Source: Taibaiella sp.
GTDB lineage: Bacteria; Bacteroidota; Bacteroidia; Chitinophagales; Chitinophagaceae
DNA: 64,000 nt
Assembly (NCBI GenBank): GCA_019638495.1
Contig: JAHBTQ010000001.1
Location: forward strand, 992,001-1,056,000
Direction of reading: 5' to 3'
Made by a program: the position numbers and the translations under genes. Under the pieces are notes generated by a model. It had not been told where the DNA came from. It made no database searches and saw only the letters and a list, made by a program, of their open reading frames with translations. The first letter of the stretch is position 1; the number at the start of each line of letters is the position of its first letter. Below are positions 34,692 to 44,947 of this stretch, piece after piece.

Positions 34692-34709
34692 GGTTAGCAA
34701 TTGTTAACT
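34692..34709 (+). promoter_or_regulatory. Second copy of the 18-bp motif, downstream of the kelch gene
   Basis: GGTTAGCAATTGTTAACT matches 33311-33328 at 17 of 18 positions. The inner 16 bases form a palindrome apart from one pair. Could be a regulator site or part of a weak terminator. Confidence 0.35.
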
Positions 34710-35017
34710 ACTTCGCGCCAAGGGAACAGTTTCCTTTTTCGTCTTATTATACGGAGTTTACAAGCGCGGTTTTAGCATCTGAATACCGGTCCGGGGCTCC
34801 CTTCATTCTGGCAAGGCGCAGATTGTCGCGGTCAATTGCAAGGGGCTCCCCGGCAGGTATTGAATATTTGATTGCAGACCAGGAACCGTTATTAATCAGT
34901 CTACGGTGTACAGTAAGGAGGGAGGTATGCCCGTTTTTAAGAGCGGCGGGCTACCTCTTCTTCTTTTTATGTATATCCGGCTGTGAATGATGTAACTACT
35001 GACCCGACCATAGACAG
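34710..35017. other. Intergenic region without a gene
   Basis: No open frame with a credible start or family resemblance on either strand. It contains a possible weak hairpin near 34929-34952 (GCCCG with CGGGC) followed by a T/C-rich stretch at 34953-34975, which may be a terminator reading plus. Confidence 0.4.
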
Positions 35018-35025
35018 TACTTTTG
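35018..35025 (+). promoter_or_regulatory. Bacteroidota -7 element for the monooxygenase operon
   Basis: TACTTTTG, 25 nt before the ATG at 35051. Confidence 0.5.
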
Positions 35026-35050
35026 AAAAATCTGAAAATCGTCGCGTGCC

Positions 35051-36229
35051 ATGACAGATAGCAGGCCAATGAATGTACTTGTTGTAGGCGGGGGAATTGC
35101 GGGTATCGTGCTGGCAATATTGCTTGAGCGGGATGGCCATCGGGTCACAATTGTTGAGAGAGCGCCGGAGATAATGCCTGTGGGAGGTGGAATCACCCTT
35201 ACTATGAACGGCATCGGCATGCTGCGTAGGTTAGGGCTCATGGACGACCTTGAGCCTTATTTGCATAAAATAAAGCGGATTAACATCGATGCCATTCGAT
35301 TGGGCACTTTGTCCAGCTTCATGCTCGACGATGAGAAGTCATCAAGAGAGGTCTACAGTGTCCTGCGTAGCGATCTACACTCCCGTCTTCTTGCTCATTT
35401 GCGGATGACCAGGATGGTAAAGGGTACGTCAGTGCATCTCTACTCGCAGAGCCCTGAGGGCGTTTCGGTTACTTTCTCTGATGGTCGTAATGAATGGTTC
35501 GATATCGTAGCGGGATGCGACGGGATCAATTCAGCAACGCGTGCATCAATGTTCGGTGAGGCCGGTCGCAGCTTTGCCGGCTATGCTTCGTGGCGTTTTC
35601 TGGCAAAGAGCGACGGTGTCTACGACCCGTCACTGATAACTGAAGTGTGGGGTATTGGCAAACGATTTGGAATAGTGCCACTTCCCGGTGGGCTTGTCCA
35701 CTGTTTTGCGGCAACTAATTGTCGGGATAGTTGCGGCGAAAACGAAAACATGGACGTCACTGCATTCAAGGCAATGTTCAGGGGCTTCGGCAGCGCTTCA
35801 GACTATTTTGTAGAGCAGGTTTCGCACAGTTCGCAGCTGATGTATAATGGGCTTGAAGACATACGGCTACCGGCCTGGTATTCCGGTCGCATAGTGCTGG
35901 TAGGAGATGCCGCTCATGGCATGACGCCCAACCTTACACAGGGTGCTTCAATGGCTTTGGAGGATGCCTATGTGCTGGCCATGGCCCTGCGGAATGGGTC
36001 GTCGGTCGAGGCCGCATTTTCCTGGTATTTTCAGTGCAGGCGCAGGCGGGTGCTGGCCATTCAGAAGAAATCCTGGTGGCTTGGGAAAGTAGCGCAAATC
36101 GCCAGCCCGTGGCTTTGCCGTCTTCGCGACCGATGCTGGAAGCGTATTCCTGACAGATGGTTGCAAGGCGACCTGGAGAAACTCCTGGTGGAAACTACAG
36201 ACGCATTTTACTCACCGGCAAAAGCTTGA
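35051..36229 (+). CDS. FAD-dependent aromatic-ring-type monooxygenase
   Basis: A 392-residue flavoprotein of the PHBH/salicylate hydroxylase group. The FAD-binding VVGGGIAGIVLAILLERDGH is near residue 10, a GCDGINSATR block (the DG motif) near 155, and the second FAD motif LVGDAAHGMTPNLTQGASMA near 285. Substrate is probably an aromatic or polyketide-like compound that takes one oxygen atom using NAD(P)H. It is followed after one base by the gene at 36231, so both work in one pathway. It lacks a signal peptide and is cytosolic. Some relatives act in pigment or antibiotic synthesis; that is only a possibility. Confidence 0.88.
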   Translation: MTDSRPMNVLVVGGGIAGIVLAILLERDGHRVTIVERAPEIMPVGGGITLTMNGIGMLRRLGLMDDLEPYLHKIKRINIDAIRLGTLSSFMLDDEKSSREVYSVLRSDLHSRLLAHLRMTRMVKGTSVHLYSQSPEGVSVTFSDGRNEWFDIVAGCDGINSATRASMFGEAGRSFAGYASWRFLAKSDGVYDPSLITEVWGIGKRFGIVPLPGGLVHCFAATNCRDSCGENENMDVTAFKAMFRGFGSASDYFVEQVSHSSQLMYNGLEDIRLPAWYSGRIVLVGDAAHGMTPNLTQGASMALEDAYVLAMALRNGSSVEAAFSWYFQCRRRRVLAIQKKSWWLGKVAQIASPWLCRLRDRCWKRIPDRWLQGDLEKLLVETTDAFYSPAKA

Positions 36230-36230
36230 T

Positions 36231-37448
36231 ATGACCTATACTATTCATCCGGTAACAAGTAAAAGGCACGCAAGTGACTTTCTTGATGTACCACGTATTT
36301 TATACCGCGATGATCCAAACTGGATCTGTCCGCTTGATGGTCAACTGAACGGTATATTCGACCCTTCTAAAAATACCTACTTCTCGCATGGCAGCGCCCA
36401 ACGGTGGGTATTGCGCAATAATGCGGGACAGCTATGCGGCAGAATTGCAGCATTTGTAGACGACGAAAAAAAGCAGAATGCTGAGGTAGCGGCCGGAGGC
36501 ATCGGCTTTTTTGAGTGCTGCGACGATCAGGGTGCTGCAAATCTGCTCTTTGATACTGCCGCCGGCTGGCTGAAGAATAAGCATGTTGAAGCCATGGACG
36601 GCCCCATAAACTTCGGCGAAAATGATCGCTTTTGGGGCCTGCTGGTCGAGGGTTTTACAACTACATCTTTTACCACAAATTATCATCATCCCTATTACCG
36701 GCAACTTTTTGAAAATTATGGCTTTCGTGCCTATTACGAAATGACCACCAACACTGTAGACCTTTCAAGGCCAATGGATGAGCGGTTTGAGCGCATTGCC
36801 GGCTGGCTCAGGGCAAAAGAGGGCATTACCTTCAGGCATCCTACCCTCGATAGCCTTGAAGAGTATGCACACCACTTCCGTACAATATACAATGATGCCT
36901 GGCAGTTTCACGAAGAGTATAAGCCGCTCACCGAAGACCGTGCCTTGAAGTTTGCAAGGGAAATGAAATTTCTCTTCATCAGCAAGATGATGCCTTTTGC
37001 TTTTGTTCGGGAGGAGCCTGCCGGTTTTCTCATTTGCACACCCGATCTCAACCAGGTCTTCAAGTCAAAGAATGGCAAGCTGAACCTGGTTGACAAGTTC
37101 TTGTTCTCGCGTCGCAGCCGGAATGATTTTAGCTGGTATCGCGATCGTGGAATACTTACTCGGGGGCACGCACTTGCCATAGGCATTCGCCCCCGGTTTC
37201 AGCAATATGGCCTGGAGACGGGCATGATGATGTCTTCGATCGATGAAGTGCGCAAAATGGGATTTAAGACCATTGAGCTACGCTGGGCAGGCGACTTCAA
37301 TCCTAAGATCGTTCGCCTTCATGCAGCAGTTGGCGCTACCCAGGCACACAAGCATATTACCTATCGCTTCTTGTTTGATCCCGCACGCGAATTCCGCAGA
37401 TACAGGGAAATACCGATGAACACAAAAGAGCAGATGGCTCAAAAATAG
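36231..37448 (+). CDS. Conserved protein, possibly GNAT-like acyltransferase
   Basis: A 405-residue cytosolic protein. The start MTYTIHPVTSKRHASDFLDV, the central DGPINFGENDRFWGLLVEGF and the block HHPYYRQLFENYGFRAYYEM recall a GNAT-related family seen in Bacteroidota and other bacteria, but I cannot point to the acetyl-CoA loop with certainty. The C-terminal half has GHALAIGIRPRFQQYGLETG followed by a motif like a GNAT RxxGxG/A site. Tightly coupled to the flavin monooxygenase (one-base gap). Function is inference; the product could modify the same compound. Confidence 0.65.
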   Translation: MTYTIHPVTSKRHASDFLDVPRILYRDDPNWICPLDGQLNGIFDPSKNTYFSHGSAQRWVLRNNAGQLCGRIAAFVDDEKKQNAEVAAGGIGFFECCDDQGAANLLFDTAAGWLKNKHVEAMDGPINFGENDRFWGLLVEGFTTTSFTTNYHHPYYRQLFENYGFRAYYEMTTNTVDLSRPMDERFERIAGWLRAKEGITFRHPTLDSLEEYAHHFRTIYNDAWQFHEEYKPLTEDRALKFAREMKFLFISKMMPFAFVREEPAGFLICTPDLNQVFKSKNGKLNLVDKFLFSRRSRNDFSWYRDRGILTRGHALAIGIRPRFQQYGLETGMMMSSIDEVRKMGFKTIELRWAGDFNPKIVRLHAAVGATQAHKHITYRFLFDPAREFRRYREIPMNTKEQMAQK

Positions 37449-37450
37449 TG

Positions 37451-40400
37451 CTAACGTATCAGCGTCACATCGCCTTTATATACACGCTCTGTACCGTCTC
37501 GCAGACCCACTATCACCTGGTAGAAGTAAGTTCCCATGTCACATGGCTGCCCGTTGAAGGTGCCGTCCCATCCTGCATCGGGTGAATACTCATTGTGGTA
37601 GACACGCTCTCCGTACCTGTTATATACGCCGAACTCAATGAGCTTCTGGCTGCCGATCAGGCGGCGGATACGGAAGATGTCGTTCAGGCCATCGCCATTT
37701 GGTGTGAAAGCGGTAGGAATATACTCGTCTGCATTGTCCCGCACCGTTATCAGAACAGTCGCCGTGTCCACGCAGCCCGCTTCGTTCGAGCCATATACAT
37801 AGTATCGGGTAGTAGCTTCGGGCGATACAATAGGGTTATTAATGTTAGGGTTGTCAACACTGCCGTCATTGGGTGTCCATCGATACAGGAATGCGCCTTC
37901 AACAAAGAGCTGAACTGATTTTCCCCAGTCTATTACCTGGTCGGCTGTCATGTTGATGAGCGATGGTGGAGTGGAAACGCTGATGTTCGCCGTTGTAGTC
38001 ACAGTACAACCGTTTACTGTGTAACTAAGTGAGTAAAAACCAGACATCGGGATGGTAGCATCGCGCCTGGTGATATTCTGCATCGTGCTCGTCGGCCCAT
38101 CTGGCATTACCCATAGATAGGTGCCGCCTGATGGAGTGCCAAATCCTTCCAGGTTCAGCGTTTGGCCCACGCACGGGTCATTGTGCTTTATGACCGGTGG
38201 CGGCGGGGCAATATTCACCAGTTGCAGCGGGCCCACACCCGGCGAGGTGCAGCCGTAACTGTTGGTAATGGAAATACCCTGGTATAGCCCTGGCCCCAGT
38301 GGGGATAGTACGATATCGCCAGAGCCGTCTGCTGCAACCGTGGCGCTGTCGTTGTCCGGGTTTTGCCAGCGAACGGTATATGTTTCACCCGCCTGAAGGC
38401 CGGTGAGCGTTATGGTGCCGTTTATTTCATTGCAGGTCGGGTTTGTGGCGAGCGTAGCCGGTTTCCCTATTCCGGGATATACGTCTACTACAACAGTAGT
38501 CATGCATCCACCCACATTGTAGGTGATCGTTGCTGATCCGGCGCTTAGGCCTAGTACTACACCCGTATTAGTTACTGTGGCTATGCTAGTCGCCGAAGAT
38601 TGCCAGGTGCCACCTGCAGGTGTTGCTGTTAATGTCAGCGACTTACCGGCACAGATAGGGTGCTGGCCGGTAACATCCACTACAAAGGCGCCTACAGTCA
38701 CGACCACTGTCGCAACACCGCATGGTGTTGTGTAGGTTACTGTTGCAGTGCCTGTTCCTGACGCAGTGAACAGCCCCGACGGAGATACGCTTCCTACAGA
38801 TGCAGGGCTGCAGCTCCACGTGCCGCCGGCCACTGTGTTGGTAAGTGCCATAGTTCCTGCGGCGCACATCGGCATGTTACCCCCAATAGCCGATGGTGGT
38901 GCGTTTACAGTGACTATCGCGCTCACTGTGCCGCAGGCCGTTGTGTATACCACATTTGCAGTTCCGGCTCCCACGCCGGATAGTAAGCCGGTAGATGTGA
39001 TGGTTGCTACGGAAGTTGGCGAGGCAGACCACGTTCCTCCCGGTGTTGCATTGCCGAGAGGTATGGAATTACCCGTGCAAATCGGCGTGTTCCCGAGTAT
39101 AGGCCCGGGAGCAGGATAGACAGTAACAACCGCAGTGGCCGTGCCGCATAACGATGTGTAGGAGACGGTAGCGGTACCTGTAGCCATTCCGGTCACCACG
39201 CCCCCGCTGCTGATGGTAGCAACTGTGATCGGTGATATAGACCACGTTCCCCCGCCTACTGAGTTCGTCAGAGAACGCGTAGTGCCTACGCACAATGGAG
39301 TATTACCCGCTATCACGCCGGGAGTGCTGTTCACCGTGACTACTGCATTTACGGTGCCGCATGGTGTTGCATAAGTAACATTGGCGGTGCCATTTGCTAT
39401 TGCCGTTACCACCCCGGTGGGGCTTATGGTAGCCACAGTCGTCGGCGCTATGCTCCACGTGCCGCCGGTGGCAGAATTCGTAAGTGATAATGTCGCTCCG
39501 GCACATATAGGTCCGTTGCCCCCTATTGGTCCGGGCGTTGCGCTAACTGTCACGGTATAGGTATCTGTGCCACAGCTTGTGGTATAGGATACAACGGCAG
39601 TACCCGTGGCAACACCTGTCACAGTTCCTGTAGCACTTATTGTGGCAATGCTTGTTGGCGCTATCGTCCATGTTCCGCCGGCAGTGGGGTGAGTCAATGT
39701 TGTGGTGCCACCAACGCATAGTGTAGCACTCCCACCTATCGACCCCGTGCCCGGTGTTACAGTCACCTTCGCAGTAACATAATAGCCCGAGGGTATGCTG
39801 AGCGTTATCGTTGCTGTGCCCGGCGCCACACCCGTCACTACCCCCGATGAACTGATTGTAGCTATCGAAGTAGGCGTAATGCTCCAGGTGCCTGTTCCGG
39901 TTTTGTCACAGAAGGTTACGGTAGAGCCTACGCAAACGCTTTTTACGAGTGAAATATGCCGGATGCGATTATTGTTTCTGTCTGATACATAGATATTGCC
40001 AATGGCGTCAGCAACAGATCCTACAGGACGGTTCATCTGCGCAGCCATGGGTGATCCTCCATCTCCGGCAAAGCCGGGAGTACCGGTTCCGGCAATTGTC
40101 GTAATGGTTCCGCTCGGGTTGATCTTACGTATGCGGTGGTTGTCCACGTCACATACTATCATATTTCCTTCGCAGTCAAAATCAAAGCCCATTGTGCCAT
40201 TGGTAGTGGCTGCTGTCGCAGGGCCACCATCGCCGGCAAAGCCCGTTACACCAATGCCACAGAAAGTGGAAATGGTGCCCGAGGTGTTTACCTTTCGTAT
40301 GCGTCTGTTACTCCAGTCAGAAATGTAGACGTTTCCGGAGTTGTCCGTAGCTACGTCATTTACCAGGCTCATCGTAGCGCCAAGCGCCGGCCCACCATCG

Positions 40401-41050
40401 CCGGAGAAGCCTGAAATGCCCGGCGTACCGGCAATTGTACTAATGGTTGTGGAGCCGGAAGCAACCTTACGTACAGTTTCGCGCACGTAGTCAGGTATGT
40501 ACAGATTGTCTGCATTGTCCATGCAAATACCGTTTGCCAGGCCCAGGCCAGCTAATGCAGCAGGTCCTCCGTCTCCGCTACCTGCCGGCCCGCCATTCCC
40601 TGCATATGTGCTGATGATACCGCTGGTGTTCACCTTGCGTACCCGGTTGTTATAGATGTCAGATATGTAGACATTCCCTGCATTGTCTACGGCTACTCCG
40701 GTGGGGCCGTTCAGTCGTGCCAGCGTGCCCGGTCCACCGTCGCCGCTAAAACCGCATGTGCCCGTTCCCGCAATGGTCGTGATAATTCCGGTTGCAATGC
40801 TAACCCGCCTTACAGCGCAGTTATTAAAGTCTGAAACGTAAATGAGGCCGGCAGTATGGTTAATGGCAATGCCCCAGTTGGAGTTCATTCTTGCCAGCGT
40901 GGCCGGTCCTCCGTCTCCACTGTATCCGATGGTAGTGCCGGCAATAGTGGTGATAACCTGGCCGTTTAGTCGCGTGCCCGGATTGCACAAAAGGAAAAGA
41001 ACGACCAAAGATATCAGTCTGCCATATTTGGCTGGGTGTATTTCTTTCAT
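37451..41050 (-). CDS. Large secreted NHL/Ig-like protein with CHU_C domain
   Basis: A 1199-residue exported protein (MKEIHPAKYGRLISLVVLFL, signal through about 30). Residues 30-370 are six or seven NHL blades with the same GYSGDGGPAT unit as the gene at 9644. Residues about 375-860 are seven Ig-like repeats of 70-80 residues, each with a first Cys, GGTWSISP, SVATISSSGVVTGVA and a CGT turn. The last 100 residues are a CHU_C domain (TAFTPNGDGLNDIF, FGVYNRYGERVYHN, GWDGTFNGQP), the type B T9SS signal. It looks like a surface adhesin or matrix protein. Confidence 0.88.
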   Translation of the reverse strand: MKEIHPAKYGRLISLVVLFLLCNPGTRLNGQVITTIAGTTIGYSGDGGPATLARMNSNWGIAINHTAGLIYVSDFNNCAVRRVSIATGIITTIAGTGTCGFSGDGGPGTLARLNGPTGVAVDNAGNVYISDIYNNRVRKVNTSGIISTYAGNGGPAGSGDGGPAALAGLGLANGICMDNADNLYIPDYVRETVRKVASGSTTISTIAGTPGISGFSGDGGPALGATMSLVNDVATDNSGNVYISDWSNRRIRKVNTSGTISTFCGIGVTGFAGDGGPATAATTNGTMGFDFDCEGNMIVCDVDNHRIRKINPSGTITTIAGTGTPGFAGDGGSPMAAQMNRPVGSVADAIGNIYVSDRNNNRIRHISLVKSVCVGSTVTFCDKTGTGTWSITPTSIATISSSGVVTGVAPGTATITLSIPSGYYVTAKVTVTPGTGSIGGSATLCVGGTTTLTHPTAGGTWTIAPTSIATISATGTVTGVATGTAVVSYTTSCGTDTYTVTVSATPGPIGGNGPICAGATLSLTNSATGGTWSIAPTTVATISPTGVVTAIANGTANVTYATPCGTVNAVVTVNSTPGVIAGNTPLCVGTTRSLTNSVGGGTWSISPITVATISSGGVVTGMATGTATVSYTSLCGTATAVVTVYPAPGPILGNTPICTGNSIPLGNATPGGTWSASPTSVATITSTGLLSGVGAGTANVVYTTACGTVSAIVTVNAPPSAIGGNMPMCAAGTMALTNTVAGGTWSCSPASVGSVSPSGLFTASGTGTATVTYTTPCGVATVVVTVGAFVVDVTGQHPICAGKSLTLTATPAGGTWQSSATSIATVTNTGVVLGLSAGSATITYNVGGCMTTVVVDVYPGIGKPATLATNPTCNEINGTITLTGLQAGETYTVRWQNPDNDSATVAADGSGDIVLSPLGPGLYQGISITNSYGCTSPGVGPLQLVNIAPPPPVIKHNDPCVGQTLNLEGFGTPSGGTYLWVMPDGPTSTMQNITRRDATIPMSGFYSLSYTVNGCTVTTTANISVSTPPSLINMTADQVIDWGKSVQLFVEGAFLYRWTPNDGSVDNPNINNPIVSPEATTRYYVYGSNEAGCVDTATVLITVRDNADEYIPTAFTPNGDGLNDIFRIRRLIGSQKLIEFGVYNRYGERVYHNEYSPDAGWDGTFNGQPCDMGTYFYQVIVGLRDGTERVYKGDVTLIR

Positions 41051-41263
41051 AGGGTGTTTAAATAGAAGTTACGTATAGCAAATTTAGGGAATTAGTATCA
41101 ACTCTTCGGATATTTCATGTCGCCGGCTATGTGCGTTTCTGTTCTCTCCAGTCAGAAGACGCAAGTTTGGTACTCGCTCGTTGGGTGGGTAGACGCGATG
41201 TAAATAGCATATTTATTGATATGGAAAGTTGGTATACAGGCGTCTTATTGTAAACTAAATCCC

Positions 41264-41791
41264 ATGGCCGAGATAATCCAACAAAAGAAAGGAGCCAGAC
41301 GCAAACCACCCGTGCCGCGCATAGATCTTACCCCAATGGTAGACCTGGGGTTTCTGCTCATCACGTTTTTCATGTTCACTACTACGCTGGCACAGGAAAG
41401 GAGTCTTGAGCTGAACATGCCTTCAACAGAAGTAACTCCGACGCCTACAGCATTCCCGGAGGAAAGTACCATTACCGTACTGTTGGGCCGTGGGCATCAC
41501 GTAGCATTCTACAAAGGCTCCAAAGTTGCTCCTGAGACCCTGCACGACACTTCTTTCAACGGCCTTTCAAAAGTGATTGCCGCGCAACAAAGTCTTTGCA
41601 GAGCACTACCTCCCGGTTTTTCCCGCGATGCCCATGAGCTGCACGTGCTCATAAAGCCCTCTAACGACTGCAGCTATGAAGATGTAGTACATGTGGTCGA
41701 CTTCATGCTTATTCACAAGGTGGGTAAATACGCCATTGTCAACCCTGTACAGGCGGAAGTTAATTTGATGCGTTCAAGCGCCCGTAAATAA
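41264..41791 (+). CDS. ExbD/TolR-like biopolymer transport protein
   Basis: A 175-residue protein with a short cytosolic start (RRKPPVPRIDLTPMVDLGFL), one transmembrane helix containing the conserved Asp (LTPMVDLGFLLITFFMF) and a periplasmic domain. ExbD works with ExbB to harness the proton gradient for TonB or Tol systems. No exbB/tolQ or tonB gene is adjacent, so its motor partner is elsewhere. The ATG at 41264 is chosen; the upstream frame has no family residues. Confidence 0.88.
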   Translation: MAEIIQQKKGARRKPPVPRIDLTPMVDLGFLLITFFMFTTTLAQERSLELNMPSTEVTPTPTAFPEESTITVLLGRGHHVAFYKGSKVAPETLHDTSFNGLSKVIAAQQSLCRALPPGFSRDAHELHVLIKPSNDCSYEDVVHVVDFMLIHKVGKYAIVNPVQAEVNLMRSSARK

Positions 41792-41793
41792 AG

Positions 41794-41820
41794 AAGGGAC
41801 CGCTGTTGATGCGGTCCCTT
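41794..41820. terminator. Hairpin between exbD and gcvP
   Basis: Perfect 10-bp stem AAGGGACCGC / GCGGTCCCTT with a 7-nt loop. The T-run is weak on both strands, but the site lies between convergent ends and fits a shared terminator. Confidence 0.7.
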
Positions 41821-41844
41821 CCGGATTATTTGTCGTTAATGGTA

Positions 41845-44718
41845 CTATGCATATGCCTCTGTAGGCTCGCATGTACATACCAGGTTACGGTCGCCGTACG
41901 TGTTGTTCACGCGGGCTACGCTTGGCCAGAACTTGTTGTGCGTCACATAAGGCAGCGGATAGGCTGCTACCTCGCGGCTGTAGGCATGGTTCCACTCGCT
42001 AGATACTACTGCAAACTGTGTATGCGGTGCATGCTTCAGCGGGTTGTCCTTCTTGTCCATTTTGCCATCTTCTATCTGGCGTATCTCAGCGCGAATGCCC
42101 AGCAGTGCGTCACAGAAGCGGTCCAGTTCTGCCTTGTCTTCGCTCTCTGTAGGCTCTATCATAATGGTGCCCGCCACAGGGAAGCTCATTGTAGGCGCAT
42201 GGAAGCCATAGTCGATCAGGCGTTTTGCCACATCTTCTGCTTCTATCTCCGCGCTCTTCTTGAATGGGCGCAGATCCACGATGAACTCATGCGCACATGT
42301 GCCACCAGTGCCTGTATAAAGTATGTCGAAATCCTTTTGAAGGCGCGCGCGCATATAGTTCGCGTTCAGTATCGCATACTCAGTAGCCTTACGCACACCC
42401 GCAGTTCCCAGCATGCGGATGTATGCATAGGAGATCAGCAGGATGCTGGCTGAACCATATGGAGCCGCAGAAACGGCGTTAGCATGCTTTACTTCACCAT
42501 TGTTGTCTATTACGTGACCGGGCAGGAAAGGTGCCAGGTGAGACTTCACGCATATAGGTCCCATGCCTGGGCCACCACCACCATGTGGTATCGCAAAGGT
42601 CTTGTGCAGGTTCAGGTGGCACACGTCAGCGCCTATCAGGCCGGGAGCCGTCAGGCCCACCTGCGCATTCATGTTGGCACCATCCATGTACACCTGTCCG
42701 CCATGGCTGTGAACTATTGATGTGATCTCCTTCACAGTCTCTTCATATACACCGTAGGTAGATGGATAAGTTATCATGATACCTGCGAGGTTAGCAGCAT
42801 GTTGTTCTGCTTTTGCTTTCAGGTCCTCCACGTCTATATATCCGTTCTCCAGTGCTTTTACTACCACTACTTTGTAGCCCACCATCACCGCGCTGGCAGG
42901 GTTAGTGCCATGTGCAGAGATAGGTATCAGTATCACGTTGCGGTGCTTATCGCCACGGCTTTCGTGGTAGCCACGTATCGCCAGCAGGCCGGCATACTCG
43001 CCTTGCGCACCACTGTTGGGCTGCAGGCTGCAGGCCTCAAAAGCGGTTATTTCGCACAGGTATGCAGAGAGTTCCTTTACTATTTGCTGGTAGCCTCCTG
43101 TCTGATCTTTTGGTGCAAATGGGTGCATCTTGCTCCAGTGTGCCCAGCTCAGCGGCATCATTTCGGTGGCCGCATTCAGTTTCATCGTGCAGCTACCCAG
43201 TGATATCATGCTTGTGTTCAGGCTCAGGTCCTTATTCTCCAGCATTTTTATGTAGCGCATCATTTGGGATTCGCTGTGGTGCGCGTTAAACACTTGCTGT
43301 GTCAGGAAGTCGCTGGTACGCGTCAGTGATGTAGGTATGTGGTTCAGAGACGTGCTCTCGTCTACCGAAAAAGATACCGGCTCATCGCCATTCAATACCG
43401 CATGAATGATGTCCAGCACGTCAGTTGACGTAGTGGTCTCATCCAGCGAGATGCTGATGACGTTATTACCAAAGTAGCGGAAGTTAATGCCCTGTGCTTC
43501 GGCAGCAGCGCGCACTTTGTTCTCATCAGCAACTGTTACACACACGGTGTCAAAGAAGCTGTTGCTGTGCAGTTTCAGTCCTGCGGCAGCGAAAGTGTCG
43601 CCCATCACCTGGGCCAGCAGTGCCACACGTTTGGCTATATCCTTCAGGCCGTCCGGTCCGTGATACACGGCATACATTGCGGCCATGTTAGCCAGCAGTG
43701 CCTGCGCAGTGCATATGTTCGATGTGGCTTTTTCGCGTTTTATGTGCTGTTCGCGTGTGCCCAGTGCCATGCGTAGCGCGCGGTTGTTGTTAGCGTCAAT
43801 GCTTATGCCTATGATGCGGCCCGGTATCTGACGCTTAAAGTCGTCCTTAGTTGCAAAGAATGCTGCGTGAGGGCCACCAAAGCCCAGCGGCACGCCAAAG
43901 CGCTGTGCAGAGCCTACGGCCGCATCCGCTCCCAGTTCGCCCGGAGGTGTCAGTAGTGTCAGTGCCAGCAGGTCAGTAGCCATCACTACATAGCCACCTG
44001 CACCGTGTATTTTGTTGATGAAGCCGCGATAGTCTTCTACACTTCCCTTATCATTAGGATATTGCAGTAGTGCACCGAAGTAGTTTTCGTCGATGGTGGC
44101 GGTACGGTAGTCGCCATACACCACTTCAATGCCTAGCGGTGTGGCGCGAGTCACAACCACATCTTTTGTTTGAGGGAACACATCATTATCCACGAACAGC
44201 TTTGCTTTGTCAGGGTTCTGAGCATCCTTATTAGCAGTGTGGAAGAACATGTTCATGGCTTCCGCAGCGGCGGTTGCTTCATCCAGCAGCGATGCGTTCG
44301 ATATTGGCAGGCCTGTCAGGTCGCTTACCATTGTCTGGTAGTTGATCAGGCTTTCCAGGCGGCCCTGGCTTATTTCAGCCTGGTATGGAGTGTACTGTGT
44401 ATACCATCCCGGGTTTTCAAAGATGTTGCGCAGTATTACGCTTGGCGTGTGCGTGTCATAGTATCCCTGGCCTATGTAGTTCCTGCATACCTTGTTCTTC
44501 AGCGATGTCTCCTTCAGTTGTGCCAGGTATTCGGCCTCACTTATCCCCGATGGAATATTCAGCATGTGGTCCATACGAATACCCTGAGGTACGGTGCGGC
44601 TCACCAGTTCCTCCATACTGCTCACACCTATAGTGGCCAGCATGTCTTTCGTGTCCTTTTCGCCGGGGCCTATGTGGCGCCCGATAAACTCTGCGCTTTG
44701 CTTAGAAAACAAATTCAT
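41845..44718 (-). CDS. gcvP: Glycine dehydrogenase (aminomethyl-transferring), P protein
   Basis: A 957-residue single-chain P protein of the glycine cleavage system. It decarboxylates glycine with PLP and passes the aminomethyl group to the lipoyl H protein. The PLP lysine is K706 in [16 protein letters not shown]. Both halves are present: the N-terminal one with [10 protein letters not shown] and the C-terminal one with [10 protein letters not shown] and AHGTNPASA. Length is usual for the fused bacterial form. gcvT and gcvH are not adjacent. A -7 box lies 47 nt upstream. Confidence 0.97.
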   Translation of the reverse strand: MNLFSKQSAEFIGRHIGPGEKDTKDMLATIGVSSMEELVSRTVPQGIRMDHMLNIPSGISEAEYLAQLKETSLKNKVCRNYIGQGYYDTHTPSVILRNIFENPGWYTQYTPYQAEISQGRLESLINYQTMVSDLTGLPISNASLLDEATAAAEAMNMFFHTANKDAQNPDKAKLFVDNDVFPQTKDVVVTRATPLGIEVVYGDYRTATIDENYFGALLQYPNDKGSVEDYRGFINKIHGAGGYVVMATDLLALTLLTPPGELGADAAVGSAQRFGVPLGFGGPHAAFFATKDDFKRQIPGRIIGISIDANNNRALRMALGTREQHIKREKATSNICTAQALLANMAAMYAVYHGPDGLKDIAKRVALLAQVMGDTFAAAGLKLHSNSFFDTVCVTVADENKVRAAAEAQGINFRYFGNNVISISLDETTTSTDVLDIIHAVLNGDEPVSFSVDESTSLNHIPTSLTRTSDFLTQQVFNAHHSESQMMRYIKMLENKDLSLNTSMISLGSCTMKLNAATEMMPLSWAHWSKMHPFAPKDQTGGYQQIVKELSAYLCEITAFEACSLQPNSGAQGEYAGLLAIRGYHESRGDKHRNVILIPISAHGTNPASAVMVGYKVVVVKALENGYIDVEDLKAKAEQHAANLAGIMITYPSTYGVYEETVKEITSIVHSHGGQVYMDGANMNAQVGLTAPGLIGADVCHLNLHKTFAIPHGGGGPGMGPICVKSHLAPFLPGHVIDNNGEVKHANAVSAAPYGSASILLISYAYIRMLGTAGVRKATEYAILNANYMRARLQKDFDILYTGTGGTCAHEFIVDLRPFKKSAEIEAEDVAKRLIDYGFHAPTMSFPVAGTIMIEPTESEDKAELDRFCDALLGIRAEIRQIEDGKMDKKDNPLKHAPHTQFAVVSSEWNHAYSREVAAYPLPYVTHNKFWPSVARVNNTYGDRNLVCTCEPTEAYA

Positions 44719-44765
44719 AATTAAATATTGATAATGACGTGGAATTGGTTTTGAAAAAAGAAGCG

Positions 44766-44773
44766 CAAAGATA
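44766..44773 (-). promoter_or_regulatory. Bacteroidota -7 element for gcvP
   Basis: TATCTTTG on the minus strand, 47 nt before the ATG at 44718. Confidence 0.5.
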
Positions 44774-44947
44774 ATTTTTTTAATGCTAAATCAGTTATGA
44801 CACAAATCACTGTTGCCCCTCAACGCCTGAAAATTGCAAAACTGCTGCCCTGTAAGTTTTTATAATGCGTTGGCTAAACTTGCATGGTGTTTTATAATTC
44901 GGATATTTGTTGTTAACTTTCCGAGCTACTTAACAAAAATTTAGGCG

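Noticed and set aside
41806..42453. 215-codon open frame antisense to gcvP
   Set aside because: gcvP is certain here from conserved motifs; the antisense product is Cys/His-rich as expected from a shadow frame.
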